DNA of 64,000 nt, taken from positions 2,670,001 through 2,734,000 of the forward strand of contig JAQFVV010000152.1 of assembly GCA_028023455.1 (NCBI GenBank), in the 5' to 3' direction. This document shows, piece after piece, positions 33,369 through 46,263 of this stretch. Position 1 is the stretch's first letter; every line of letters begins with the position of its first letter. Below the pieces are notes generated by a model. The model was not told the DNA's origin. It did not search any database and saw only the letters and a list, made by a program, of their open reading frames with translations. The position numbers were made by a program, and so were the translations under genes. The DNA comes from Epiperipatus broadwayi (Eukaryota; Onychophora; Udeonychophora; Euonychophora; Peripatidae).

Positions 33369-34290
33369 ATATATATATAAATTGGGGGGAACTTAAATTA
33401 AATAGACTGTTAAAATCAGTAAATATATAATTTAGCTAGCCAGCATCTCAATCATCTTAAATTACTAAAGTTTATTTTTCTATATAATTATGATTTATAA
33501 AGAATGAGTGACATAGATGGATTTCTACCATGGGGTATAAGGGTTGGATCTGGAGAATTATTAGTTAATAAAATGGTAGAAGTTCACATGTGACACATGT
33601 ATATATATATATATTATCATTACTATTGTTATTATACTTTATGTTATTTATCATTGTTAATAAATGTTTAAGAGTTTATATTATTCTGGTCTCTCGTTTA
33701 TTGAGTTGTCCTGACATTCCACAGTTTATAAACAATTATGCATGCACACACTTCTATTTTCCTTGTCATATAAAAGTTGTAAAGTAAAACAAATATAATA
33801 AATGATTGTTGTAACCTATATATAGGTGCAGGAGTTGCTGTGTGTATCCGTTCATACCTGTTAAGGGAGTCAAAAGCAATATTCTCTCTGGGCTTGAATA
33901 TTAGGGCATAACGGAATCAGAAAGGGGTGAAAGTGGATGAACTAACCTAAATTGCATTTGATATTATTAAATAGACATAGAGCTAGTCAATGAAAGTGCA
34001 TGCAATCATTGGTTAAGCATTTTATCAGCTTTTCATTAGAATTCTACTTGAAGACCCAAAGTCTGACCGTAGTTTGATGCAACTTTTTCCCCTTCCAAAC
34101 CTGTTAGGTCTCTGCAGACTGTGTCATCAGGGGCAATAAATTAGGGCACATTAAGTCATACTCTCCAGATTGCTACATCTGCATAGTATCACAGTCTGCA
34201 AGTTATTTTTCCATCTGTCACATCTGGTGTGTGGGCAAGTGCGAATCCAGGCATAGTCGACCGTCCATTACAGTATATACATAGATAGTT
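33369..34290. other. AT-rich DNA with a possible SINE fragment
   Basis: 33828-33850 (ATAGGTGCAGGAGTTGCTGTG) resembles the start of a tRNA-derived SINE, but the similarity does not continue. The rest to 34280 is moderately AT-rich without coding similarity. Confidence 0.25.
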
Positions 34291-34299
34291 AGAAAAATA

Positions 34300-34510
34300 G
34301 GTAAATGTATAGATAAATGGATAGAGACACAAGTAAATGGATATAAGGATAGATAGGCAGGCAGGTTAGGTAAGGTAGGTTAGATAAGGTAGGTGAGGTA
34401 AGGTAGGTTAGACAAGGTAAATCAGGCATGCAGATATTGGATGGATAAATAAATAGAAGAGCAAATAGATAGATAGATACAAAGGTAGATAGATGAATAA
34501 ATTAATAGAT
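34300..34510 (+). repeat. GGTAG/GATA-type minisatellite
   Basis: Degenerate GATA units pass into GTTAGGTAAGGTAG-like units (34360-34430) and back to GATA. Simple-sequence DNA upstream of the LINE. Confidence 0.75.
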
Positions 34511-34554
34511 GATTAATACACAGATTCTTTGTATAAAAAACCATCCTACCCTAA

Positions 34555-35995
34555 CAGCCACAATCCAAACCAGTCTACTCAATCGCTCCAGGTAATGATG
34601 GAATTATAATTGATATATTAAAAGAAGCAGGTGAAGAAATAGAAATTTTTTTAGCAATGTTATATACCAAATGTCTAAATGATAAAGATGTATCAGATAA
34701 TTGGAAGAATGCAGTATTAATATTAATATTTAAAAAAGGTGATAAAGAAGATATTAGAAATTACAAACCTATCAGCCCTTTATCAGTTTTATAGAAAATT
34801 TTTATCAAGATAATTACAATTCGTCCACAGAGAACATTGGATTTCCACCAACCAAGAGAACAAGCTGGATTTAGATCATATCCAGGTATAGAGAGAAATT
34901 ATAGAAAGGATGAATGAATATGCGTTGCCATTATGCTTTAGATGTGTAAATTATGAAAAGACATTTGATTCTATAAACATTTCTTCAGTGATTAAAGCAT
35001 TGGATCATAAAGGTATAGAGCCAGGATATTGTCATATTTTAAAGAATATTTATAAAAATGCAACAGCAACAATTAGATTACATAATGATACTGGGAAAAT
35101 CAACATTGAGAAGGTGCAAGACAGAGTGACTCTATATCTCCAAAACTTTTTACAGCAATGCTGCAAGAAGTATTTTGTGGATTAAAATGGGGAGCTAAAG
35201 GAGTGAAAGTAAATGGAGATTATTTAAGTCATTTAGATTTTGCAGATGATATAGTTGTTTTTGCAAATAATGCTTTAGAGCTGCGTGAAATGTTGCAGAA
35301 GTTATCAGATGAAAAAAGGACTAAAGATAAATGTTAAAAAGACTAAAGTAATGTTTAGTGGATTTTCTCAAAATATGAAAATAAAGATTGATTATGATGA
35401 GTTAGAAGAAGTTAATAATTACAAATACCTTGTTCACATTATTAGTACAAATGGGAACATAATAGATGAAATTAATCATAGAATTAAACTTGGTTGGAGT
35501 GCTTTTGGTAGAAATAATTTGATACTAAAAGGAAATTTGCCTATGTGTTTGAAAAGGTTTTTAAAAAATGTGTTTTACTAGTTCTTACTTATGGATCTGA
35601 TATTTGGACACTTAATAGAAGAGCAATACAGAGACTTTAGACCACTCAAAGAAGTATGGAGAGATGCATGTTAGGAGTAACAAGAAAGATCGAAAATGCA
35701 ATATATGAGTAAGAGAACAAACAGGTATTACTGACCTCATTGAAAAAAGTAAAAGACTGAAGTGGAGTTGGGGAGGACATATTGCTAAAAGAGATGATAA
35801 TAGATGGACAATTGAAATTTTAAACTGGATTCCAAGAGAGTGTAAAAGACACAGAAAGAGACCACATGTGAGATGGATGAATGAAATAAGAAAGTGTGCA
35901 GGGATGGTGTGGAAAAGAGAAGCTAACGATTGAAGAAGATTGATTGAACTTGGAGAGAGCTTCATCCTGCAGTAGATTGATAATGGTTGATGCTG
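34555..35995 (+). mobile_element. RTE-like LINE, RT to 3' end, degraded
   Basis: Reading + with frame changes gives a '[11 protein letters not shown]' block, [29 protein letters not shown] and HQPREQAGFRS (about 34848-34880). YEKTFDSINISSVIKAL (palm A; open frame 34910-35185) follows, then LSHLDFADDIVVFANNALEL with the catalytic FADD (about 35227-35286), LKINVKKTKVMFSGFS and a tail with ECKRHRKRPHVRWMNEIRK near 35830-35890. The 3' end is a short (GATGAT)n run (35988-36008), as in many RTE elements. The endonuclease is absent (5' truncation, usual for LINEs). Stops and several frameshifts show it is dead. Confidence 0.88.
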
Positions 35996-36049
35996 ATGAT
36001 GATGATGAATAGATAATGGTAATTTGTTTTTGTTTTTTTTGATCAAATA

Positions 36050-36420
36050 TCACGATTTGCTGAACTATTGTTTTTAAAAAAAGATTTTAAGCACAATATG
36101 CTTTTATAGTTTCATTTATTTTGAACAATTTATGTTATTTAGTAGATGTTAATAATTTGTATGTTTTTTGTTTTTTACCAATATTTGCTGAATTATTGAT
36201 TTTTGAACCTTTTATTTTTTTAATCATGTGTAATATGGTTTTATAATTTTATTTATTTGTTTTCTAGAATTATTTGATTTTGGAAGGGGGTGCATTATGC
36301 TAACTTTGTTGTGGACATTTAGTAATTATTAGTATTTGCTAAATATTGTTTTTCATATTTAATTGTGCTAATAATTTGGGTTTTGATCACATGATTGTGT
36401 CAGCCAATTCCCCCCTCCCT
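36050..36420 (+). repeat. Degenerate tandem ~90-bp AT-rich repeats
   Basis: Recurring TTTGCTGAATTATTGTTTTT/ATTTGCTAAATATTGTTTTT motifs near 36056, 36184 and 36332. A related array occurs at 40615-41050. Confidence 0.5.
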
Positions 36421-37470
36421 CATCATCTATTATTTGATAAGTATTAATATTGTAATAGTCAGAAAGTATAGTTGCTTTAACCAGACATAGATAGCTAAAG
36501 GGGTTTGAATCTTATCCATATCTCTAAATCATATCTAAGCAACTCACTCCCTTAACTTCACAAGAGTTAAATTTTCCCTATGTATCCCGATAATTAGGTA
36601 GAGGTAAGATTCTTAAGTAATCCTACTAGATAGGGTAGTGATCAGGATTCAACATTATTTATAATGATGAACACCCACAACATGTTAATATCACACACTA
36701 TAGTTTATTATTAGTCTAATAAAGAGAACTACTTTTCATAATATACAAATATATACATAACAAGTAGAGAGTATGTGCAGTACATACATATTAGACTTGC
36801 AAAGTATGAGACTGCTATACCTTTTCATATTTGTATCAATTCGCTGAAAACTTTTTAATCTTGTGATCTGACCAAATAACATGTATACTTGAATCTTGTA
36901 CAAACTTAAATAATAAATTTGTCAAAATGGACCACATATTCATGATATTTTTGCAAGATTTACAATGTCATCGGCAAGTCTGAATACATATGTGAAAAGA
37001 TATAGCAGTTCTAATACATGGCAGTAATTGCACCAGACTAAATCTAACAATATTAAAAATATGAATTTCACACAAAAATAAATTTGAAAAATACATTTTT
37101 AACAATATTAAAAAATATAAATTTCACAAAAAATATTAAATATGACATAGCATTTTGCAATTCCCAAATGTTATTTTAAATATGGACAAAACAATGACTA
37201 AATTACAAACACTTTAAATATACACATATGATACTTACCATGTCACAATGAAACAATCCTTCTGTTCTATTTTATTTTAAGTGGATCAAATTTTTTTTCA
37301 AAATAGAGTCTAAAAGTGAAATTTTTTATTTTTCCTAAAATGGAGTCTTACTTAATATGTGATTGTGAAATATAATGCCTACACGGGATCTTCACCAGAA
37401 AAGTTAATAAGTAGTATTTTTTTTTTTCCAAAACGAAAAAAAAAAAATTAAATTATTACTTTTATTATTT
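36421..37470. other. AT-rich DNA with short tandem duplications
   Basis: Small repeats (for example AACAATATTAAAAAATATAAA near 37050-37130) but no gene. Confidence 0.4.
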
Positions 37471-37479
37471 CTTCAATGT

Positions 37480-37880
37480 GATGGGCTAATTTTTTGATAT
37501 TGTGCAGTCGAGTCACACGAAAATGGTCGTTAACTGACAGCTTATAATTCAGCAGTTTATAGGCTTTCCAATAGTCTGAATAAATTGTTGATTCCTCTTC
37601 CGAATTTTGTTTGATGGCTTCCATCAGATTGCCACTGTTCTATCATGAATTTTCATGATGAAACACTCATTGGTCTTCCTGCACAAGCCGTCAACATCCA
37701 CTGTTCTAGAAGAATTCATCAGGTTTGAATTTTTTTTTCTTTTTGTGCAAAAGGCTCTTGTCAATTTTAACAATTTTATTAGGGCCTCCTATTTTGTTTT
37801 TCTCTGCTAAACCAAGCTCTGATTTCTCTGTATGTTAATTTGCAAGTCCAACTGTAATTAAATTTGATCGCTGTTAAAAA
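37480..37880 (-). pseudogene. Second Merlin-like transposase remnant
   Basis: The minus strand reads, across two frames, IGGPNKIVKIDKSLLHKKKK (about 37797-37738), which is the 'IGGPGKIVEIDES' block with the first catalytic aspartate. GLCRKTNECFIMKIHDRTVAI-type sequence at about 37690-37630 and STIYSDYWKAYKLLN (second catalytic D, about 37600-37556) follow, then a VNDH/HNIKKLAHHIEE tail. This order matches ISXO2-type transposases and the better Merlin at 18.5 kb, though it is a different family member (motif wording differs). No inverted repeats were identified. Confidence 0.65.
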
Positions 37881-38059
37881 TGAAATTCTGGACCCCTCCA
37901 ACTACATTCCCTTATGAAGACCTATTTTACTATTATATCCTTGAACATTACATGCTATTGCTTGTCCGAAGTGTGGATATACTCGACTGCATGATCTCAT
38001 TAGTGAGGAAAATGTTCATCATTTTGTGCTGAATTTTTAAAAAAGAAAGAAAGAAATTG

Positions 38060-40610
38060 TAATATTAATTAGAAAATTGGAAAAAAATAAATCAACACTG
38101 GTGTAAATTTATCACATTATTGGATAAGATCGCAGAGTTTATTTAATGGGATCACAAGGTTAGACATTTATCATGAATGTGAAAACACATACTATCCTGC
38201 ATTGCAGGACTAATACATAAGTACTCCTGTGTATATATATATAAGTTAGCTGTGGCTTTCAATGTTTAAATAAAAAATCCCATTGATACAAATTATTTGG
38301 AGTGACTGGGTTTTGGTTCTGTAGAGGATTTGTGTGTAAATATCTATGGTACGTATACCCAATAAAGTGAATAATCCCTTAAATAGTTAAACAAGTTGAT
38401 AGATGGCTTAACATAAAAGTCTAGCTTCATTTTTGCAAAAAAAAAGAAGAAATATTAAACTATAATGGATACTGAGCAATAAACCCACCTAGCATTGCAC
38501 ACAGAACATACATCCATAGGCATTATTATTATAAAAGACTGGACTAAATGTGGTACTAAGTGAATGTATATATATAAGTGCATGTCTCTACTATAATAAC
38601 ATCATTTTGCCAATTTGATTTACAAATAGCTGGTCTTGCTTCTGGTTAATCATTATTTAAGGGATGAACCCATTCGTCTTAGTGCGACCCAAGTTCATGA
38701 ACGAAGTATGCTTCAGTAGACTGATATCCATTGCTTCTCATAGTTTGCTCATTTAATATAAGTTAATTCCGGGCATGTGGTATATCCAATATTCATGAAA
38801 TGGGTAGATGAAGTAATTTGGGGAAAAAGTAAGACTTAGAGAGACATGAATACTATCACTAAGCACTACTGTAGAGAATACGTCAAATGACTAATATTAA
38901 AGCATGCTTAAAATTCCATGCAAAGATATACTATGCTAAAATCTATTATTAAAATTAAATAAATCCCCTTTTTCTTTCAAAATCATTAGTTTGAATAGAT
39001 GAATGTATAGACTAGCATCTTACTAATAATGTAATTAATTAATATTGTTTAACTATGTATTCACCAATAGATATAAATAATATTTAAGTACACAAATATA
39101 TGTGTGTAAAGATTGCATGATATTTACCTTTCTTTCCAAAATCATTAATTAACCAGACATGTATCTAGACTAGTGTTTTACTCATCATGTAATGAAATAA
39201 TAAATATCAGTATTTAACTACATATAACAAATATGTATATGTATAGATAAAAATTACGTTGTATTTTTCTCTTTTTTTCTCTCTCTTTAAAATGGAAGAC
39301 AAAGTAGAAGGTGGATGTAAGTTTATCTCGGAGTTAAATTTCGTAATTTATTAAACAAATGGATTTCATCTTAAATAATGGGATGAGGTTAGAATTTTGA
39401 AATGTTTTAACTTTAAATCTTTTATCCAACTTCTCACTTTATACTCTGCATATGTGTTACTAATCAAATCATTAAAAAAAAAAAAGACAGTTATAATTTG
39501 TATGTACATATTAACATTTTGTATATATAAATACAAAAAAAAAAACCCTATTCTATAATTATAATATGTACATTGCCATTATATATATATGAAATTTAAA
39601 AAAATTAGTTGATACTTATAAACACCAAAAAAAAAAAAAAAAGAAAGAATAAAATATCACCAGTTAACAAAAAAAAGCACTTATATGAATAAACCTTCTT
39701 AAAGGGTAGCAGATCTAAAATTTATGACTGAAGCTTCATAAAGACTGGTGGGATGTATTGATGACCATATAGGTTTTACATCAAGGAAGGTCAGATACTT
39801 CATTTTGTGTTTTAGATAGGCATGATTCTTCAAGGTAGCTAAGGTAGGTGGTCTTCAAGTATGATTCTACAGTCTTTGGATTCATTTCTTGGACATCTTT
39901 CTGTGAATGAACTCACAGGAGGGCGGAGGCAAACTTCTCTACTCTGACATAATTCATATGAGATTTTAGATATATATTGTATATCACTGTCAAAATTTAA
40001 GAACAAGAAAACAGTTTTAAGTATTTATACTTGTCTGTCCTCCCCCCTCCCCCTTTGAACACTGAAACATTTTAATGCCCTTTTTTTCTCTTTGATAACA
40101 ATTTTTTTTTTCAAACCTACATTTAATATTAATGGAAGTCCACTAATGTTTCCTTTGTCTAAAACATTTTAAAGCATCCAATATTTCTAAATACTATTGT
40201 TTTGGTACTCATCCCTATGGACAAATAGCTGATTTTATGCTTTCATCATTTTTTTAAAATTGACATGAATCTAAAAAAATTGACATGAATCTAAATTTAG
40301 CCTGGAAAATGTTCACCTGGAACTTTTGTATTATTATCTAATAGTTTGATCTACTTCATGCTATCTCAAATCCATTAGTTTACATTATGTTTATTTGCTA
40401 AAAAATTTCTCATTTATTTTGCTGTTTTTTTCTTCCTTTTCTTTAATTGCATTTAGCCTACACCCACACCTATAATATATACATACAGATTTTCTACGTA
40501 TATAAATTTTACTAAATATTTTATATCTCACACTAATATTCATTAACTGTGGTTGACTTTAGGGTCAGTAAGTTAAACAAATAGTAAATGGTGAAGCACA
40601 CATATGGATA
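38060..40610. other. AT-rich intronic DNA with small duplications
   Basis: A ~165-bp degenerate tandem pair lies at 38960-39090 and 39125-39245 (TTTCAAAATCATTA... TAGACTAG...). A 17-bp direct duplication ATTGACATGAATCTAAA is at 40259-40295. 39690-39960 is compositionally richer without a recognised product. Confidence 0.35.
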
Positions 40611-40614
40611 TATA

Positions 40615-41050
40615 TGTACAGCTTCAATATTTGCTAAATATTGTTTTGAAGTTTTGATACTTGTGATTTTTTTTTGGTGTGTGGCTAATTACTAATATGT
40701 TTGATTTTTAGTCACTCGATTATTTACTAATTATTTTGATATTTGATTGGGAGCATCATGTGATTGCACTTTGTTATGGTCATTTATTAATTTGGTAATA
40801 TTTGTTAAATATTGTTTTTTCATATTTGATTGCACTAATAATTTAGGTTTCTGGTTATGTAATTATGTTGGTAAGTTTTTTACCCATATTTCTTATTTGC
40901 TAAGTATTGTTTTTGTAATTTTGATTTCTTTTTGTGCTTATTTTTCTAAAATTTGTGTGTGTTTTTTTAATTTTTGATGAAAATTGCAATTTTTTAACCG
41001 TTGGTTCTAAATCAATCCTCAATTATTTTTGTTAAATGTCAATAATTATT
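40615..41050 (+). repeat. Degenerate tandem AT-rich repeats, upstream of a gag remnant
   Basis: AATATTTGCTAAATATTGTTTT (40628) and similar units near 40797 and 40895, of the same type as 36050-36420. Confidence 0.5.
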
Positions 41051-41129
41051 AATTGTTAAAATTGTCAGTTTGGATATTTACACTTGCCATGTTATTAAGT
41101 CATGAATTTTTGTTGATAGGTACTTTATG

Positions 41130-42480
41130 GATAAGTAGCATGAAGTTGGAAATAGAATGTCAAATGCAAGAGCATACAACAGAAAATGGAGAATGGAGAA
41201 AGAAAATTATATACTTATTTAGAGGAAATTGTTCAAAAATCTATTGAGTCCAGCAAAAATAAATTGCAGGGAAGTGTGCATGACAAAATACAAATAATAA
41301 AAAAAATTGGAAGTGAGAGAAAAATTGAAGAGAAGTGTTGGTCAAATTCAAAATTCATTACCCGAAGAAAAATGAAACTCAAGAGAAGATACAAGAAATT
41401 CAGTAAGAAGTAGTTGGCATCATAAGTAACATAGAAATGGATTATGCTAAGATGAAGATATATAAAGTTGATTTATAGAATGGTCAAAAGAATCTAAGGA
41501 ACATAGCAAAAGTGATACCATGGGAATGACGAAACCAAAATAAAGCTATTATAATATAACAAGCACAAGACAGGACAGAAATTGTATGGCCTTATATTGT
41601 ATTAATTAATTCTTAAATTTATGTGTTCAGAGGTTACATAAGAGCGACTCTCATGAAACTCCTTGACAATTTGGAAAATTATTTTCAATTAAACCAGTTA
41701 ATAGAAAGGGAACAAGTGACTATTGCCTATATTCATCTATAAGGACCTGTTAAATGTTGGTGGAATTCATTGATAAAAAAGTCAACCTATTGTGGATACA
41801 GATGACAAATTTTAAGTAACTTTTGATCAAAAGAACATCAAGAAGGACTCGGGTATCAAATTATGCAAGAAAGGACGTAAAAAGTGATAAAAATTATATG
41901 CAATTCTTTTAAAGACAAGTGTCAAAATTAAGAACATTGTATCGCATGATGGAAAGTTCATATCATAAGGATTATTTTTCGTAATTCACCTTTTAGAATC
42001 AAACAAATGATCAGCAGCACAGACCAGAAAACTATAGAACAAATGTCTGGGTTTTTAAATGTCATTGGCATGAGCCTCCAGATTTAGGAATGCTAGTTTT
42101 CCACACCAAACATACAATGAAACAAAAATGATGAGTGATGTATCTATTGGATGTATTAAACTATGACCAAGATTCTGGCCTTATAGACAGAGGCAAAAGA
42201 GAAGAAACGCACTGGTAACAAAGATAACACAAATAGTATTTCAATATAGGTTAACTAAGCCCAAGAAAACCAAGCATTCCAGAAAGATTATTATAGATTT
42301 CACCACAACCAGGAACTTGTACTGCAATAAAAAAAAAAGATTGAAATTGTTTCAGAAAACAAAGTAAATGGGATCCAAACCAATATGAAAAAATTATCAG
42401 TGACCCTGAAGATTAAAACTTATATCTCAAAGCTACATGGATGACACCATCACTACTGCAAAAGTATCTGGATGAATGCA
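41130..42480 (+). pseudogene. Decayed coiled-coil gag(-protease) relative of the 51-53 kb gene
   Basis: A Lys/Glu-rich coiled-coil-like frame (41186-41413) is followed by a capsid-like block (41640-41900) with TLMKLLDNLENYFQLNQLIE and REQVTIAYIHL. KCWWN and SKEHQEGLGYQIMQE come next. These align by eye with the 52.3-52.6 kb gag (LKSLQELFRFQKVQTADQVA, KSWWD, SEEHQESKYHSILRE). Downstream traces near 42390-42480 could be protease. Many stops. No LTRs were found. Confidence 0.6.
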
Positions 42481-42489
42481 AGGATTGAT

Positions 42490-43985
42490 ATATATAAAAA
42501 GAATAAAGAGTGGCCTATTCTCCAATGATCTTGATCTGTTTAAAAAAATATATGATTTAAGGAGAAAATAAATTATAATATGATAAGATTTAAAAGACAA
42601 GCGTAAGAAATGATGGTCGTGTGATAAATGACAATACCAAAAATGAATATTAAAATAACAAAATTTAGACAAATTTATTACAAAATGAGAGATTACTAGT
42701 TTTCTGGAAAGCAAGAGTGACTTATAAAATTGATAATAGTAAAGACAAATATAAAGTATATAATAATTAGATTGATTTCTGCAGAGATTGAAAAAAAAAT
42801 TTTTTCTGTTAAGATTTGTTTAGGAATGTTCAATTGTTGTCGATGGATAATGATTTAGTAATGTCAGTGAGACACTATGCTGTCATATGACTTTTTGGGG
42901 TGCATATATCAGATGCTACCTTAACACATTTGTCAAATTATCTATTTCCCCACCTGTACAGCTCACAAGAAGCATAGTATAGTTTGAATGTTTGTTGGAT
43001 TTATCAGCCTCTCAGAATCAAAAGATAGCAAGGCTTAACTTTCAAATGTATTTATCAGCCTCTAAGATTCCAGAAGGAGCAAGGGTTGTTAATATTATAT
43101 TTGATTATTTGAAGAATATTAAAAATAAGATAATCATTGTAGTGTTTATGCTTCATTGTACATCTTAGTGTTCTATGGTTGAATTTTTTATGAATCCTAG
43201 AGTTGAGATCCTATTCAATCTTTTAATAATTGAAGGTTAGTCAAATCTCTGAATAATGAAATCATGGACATATATATTCTTTTATTTATGTATTGTTATC
43301 TTGGAAAAACACTATTTTAAAACATAAAAATAAACTAAAGTTAAATTTTATATAAGGTCTAGAAAGAAAAAGATACTCTGTTTTATTCTTATAGTTTTTA
43401 AAAAAAAAGGGAATTGTAACAATAAATTTGCAGCTTCAATCAGTTACATTGCAAAGCTGCATAGTCAAAAAATGTTTAATTAAAAAAATCTTATAGATTG
43501 ATTAATAATAAATGTATAGATTGCTATATGTGTTTTACATATAACTTAAGTGTACTGCTTTAAGAAATTGAAAGAAAAAATAGATAGCACATTTTATAAT
43601 ACTATTGAATATGTAATAAAAGAAAACACTGTATTAAATTACCTATAATAAAATGATAATTCATATTATGTAAAGGAAGAAAGAAAAAATAGTTACAGTG
43701 CACACAAATGAATTTGAATTGCTTAGTTTGAAAAAAATGTATAATGGTTTGTGGCCTTTTCAGATTAGTCTAATGAGGGGGATTTTTAAAGAAATAATTT
43801 GCCCTTTCTTATAGTGAATTGAAAGGCAAATCTACACATTAAAAATTATAAGGCAGAATAATTTTCAAATGTCAGTTCATGATTTATAAAATAATTTAAG
43901 AAATGAAGAAAATATTTATCAATAAACATTTTTGTAAATAAATAGATATTAAAATGTGTACCTAGTTTTTTGATCAACTTCTTTA
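42490..43985. other. AT-rich DNA, one short tandem duplication
   Basis: ATTTATCAGCCTCTCAGAAT-like sequence is repeated at 42996 and 43049. No coding similarity. Confidence 0.35.
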
Positions 43986-43989
43986 ATTA

Positions 43990-45740
43990 TATAATAGATT
44001 TTAAAAATAAAAAGATGTGAGGTATAAATAAGTCATAAAAGAAGATCAAAATATTCTTTCCACCTGTTCAAAATATCGTCATTATATAAGAGAGTGGCAT
44101 TGCTGGATTTAATAGGATGTTGGTACCAATTTTCAAATCTATATATTGGTATCAGTGAATCAAAAGAAAAGATCTAGAGTCACTGTGATCAGCAAATATC
44201 TGTATATTCTTTGTAGTTTTAATCTACTAATCATTTTAAGCCTTCTTGCCAATCACTGAACATTTGCTTTCTGGTGTGAAGTTCTCCATTTATTCTATTA
44301 TTTTTATGCAAGCACAAAATGTTATGTTTATTTTTAATTAAATCATTAATAATATCATCTGAGAATCAGTCCTGATTTTTCAATTTAGTGAACCTTAGAT
44401 TTTATTGTATCCATAACACATTCCTAAAGAGAATTTCATACTTCAATAATATGATAATTCTGAAGATCCAAATTACCTATTTTAGTGTTTAATAGCAATT
44501 GAAATTTAGTATGTATAGTACTTTTTTCTAAAAATGAACATCCATTTTCTTGTGAATATGATTGGAATAATGTCTATTTTTAATGCAATGATCATTTTAA
44601 TTTTTGAGTGTACTAATCTATGATCTGTCTAAAAATCTGTACTTGTAAGTGCTCATGTAATGTGAATTTCTTTTATAGTCTGATTTTTAACTATAATGTA
44701 ATCTATTAAATGTTATTGTTTTGAGCATGGATGCATCCATATTCCTTTGTAGCAGTTTTTTTGCCTAAACAAAGTGTTTGTAATAGTCAATCTATGTGCT
44801 GTGCAAAAAATTCTATAATAACAAGCCATTTGCATTTATAGCACCAATACCATTATTTCCAATAACTTTTGGCCAAAGTCTACCATCTATATTAACACAT
44901 GGATTGACGTAATTGCAAGAAGAAAATGTTGATCTTTTAATGGTGATGTTGTAATAATGCTATTCAACAGGTAGTAAAAGCTTTCCTTCTCTGAATCTAA
45001 GGTTGTAGCATGGGCACTAATAAAATGAGTACAAGTCCCATTGTGCAAAGTGAGTGTGAGTTTTAATACCATTAGCCTTTCACTGATCCAATGAGGAATT
45101 TCAACAATAAAATATAATAAATTAGATGTAACAGCAAATTCTACACCTCATATTTTTCTTTCACTGATTGACCTGCCTTTCCAAAAAAAATCTTATATCC
45201 ATCCATTTATTCTATTAAGCTTCCTTTCTTTGGGAGACAAATTTCACTAAGAGCAACTATACCAATCGGAAATCCTGACATCTCTTAGTCCTCCATTCTG
45301 GTCTTGAAGAGTTGGTGTCAAGTAAAATATGCACATTCTATGTAACTATATTTAAAAATAATTATATTTATAAAAATTATCTTTAATACTAGCACTACCT
45401 TCTGCTTTACTGCTATTACTGATATAATATTACTATTCTTATTATTTCTACTGCTACAATGAGTAATTCACCATGTATTGCTATCTAGTTGACCATGTAA
45501 GTCAGGCTATTTTAAATCAGATTTTCGAGGCTCTTCTATCTTCCATAGTAGACAGAGGAATTATTAAACAGGCTACTTAAGCATAAAGTTTTTGGCAGCC
45601 AAAACTTGCCTCACCAAAATCCAGTTACAAACTGACTCATTGGTGATTGTACTGTCTCAAGCAAAGATCACAACTAAGGATTGCCAGCCTACTAACCCTG
45701 TGCTCACGGCCTTCTTAATTGTCAAGGGTTTTAACTAAAA
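43990..45740 (-). mobile_element. LINE 5' part: AP-type endonuclease and start of RT region
   Basis: On the minus strand GVEFAVTSNLLYF then ISERLMVLKLTL (about 45150-45040) and FISAHATTLDSEKESFYYLL (about 45032-44973) match the LINE apurinic-endonuclease order 'GVGFAI...ERLM.LRL...ISAYAPT...S.E.K..FY..L'. A degraded 'GDFNARVG' equivalent and an IIEFFAQHID-like block follow. 44000-44300 aligns by nucleotide with 59140-59330 of the other minus-strand LINE (ATTCTTTCCACCTGTTCAAA vs. ACTCTTTCCACCTATTTAAT), so both are the same family. It is heavily mutated. Confidence 0.7.
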
Positions 45741-45744
45741 AATA

Positions 45745-46260
45745 AATAAATAGGGAATTGGAGTCAGAAATACTTGGTGTGTAGTTCAAAGATTGAAATG
45801 TTGTTGCACAAATACAAATTCCAATTGTCACAATTAGTATAATTTGATTAAGATGTAAAAAATTTTCGTTTAATCAAAATTTTATTATATGTGTGTTTTT
45901 AATTATAAAGAGCATCACTTTTAATAATTATGTGTTTCAACATTCACACTGAAATAAAACACATGAAATCTACTTAATCTTATTTTTATTTATGGTTAGT
46001 GATATTGGAGCTTGGCATAGATTATGAAGAGATTTCACTGAAATCAATTCTACCAGCCTTGTATTGTTGTAGCTAACAATTCAGAATTTGGTTATTATGT
46101 GGCATCTTATATCTTAGTTAAATAATGAGCTAATAGAGAAAGCTTAAATGCTATCATTCATAGTATTATTAGAATATTATCAAAGCGTTAAAATAGTTTC
46201 ATCACATGATGAGGGCAAAAAAAATAGTTGCTGAAAAAAGCATTTTTGTATTTTTATTAT
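45745..46260. other. AT-rich intronic DNA
   Basis: No recognised features. Confidence 0.35.
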
Positions 46261-46263
46261 ATA

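Noticed and set aside
33828-33850. Resemblance to the start of a cephalopod-type tRNA SINE
   Set aside because: Only about 20 bases agree and the B box and body do not follow. Not used to infer the host.
35612-36053. Two overlapping minus-strand frames of 144 and 77 codons
   Set aside because: They lie antisense to the degraded LINE tail on the + strand, which has recognisable RTE motifs. They are low-complexity Ser/His/Leu and not a gene.
37957-38040. CPKCGY...H...H zinc-finger-like peptide on the + strand
   Set aside because: Short, stop-bounded, and on the strand opposite the adjacent Merlin transposase. Could be chance.
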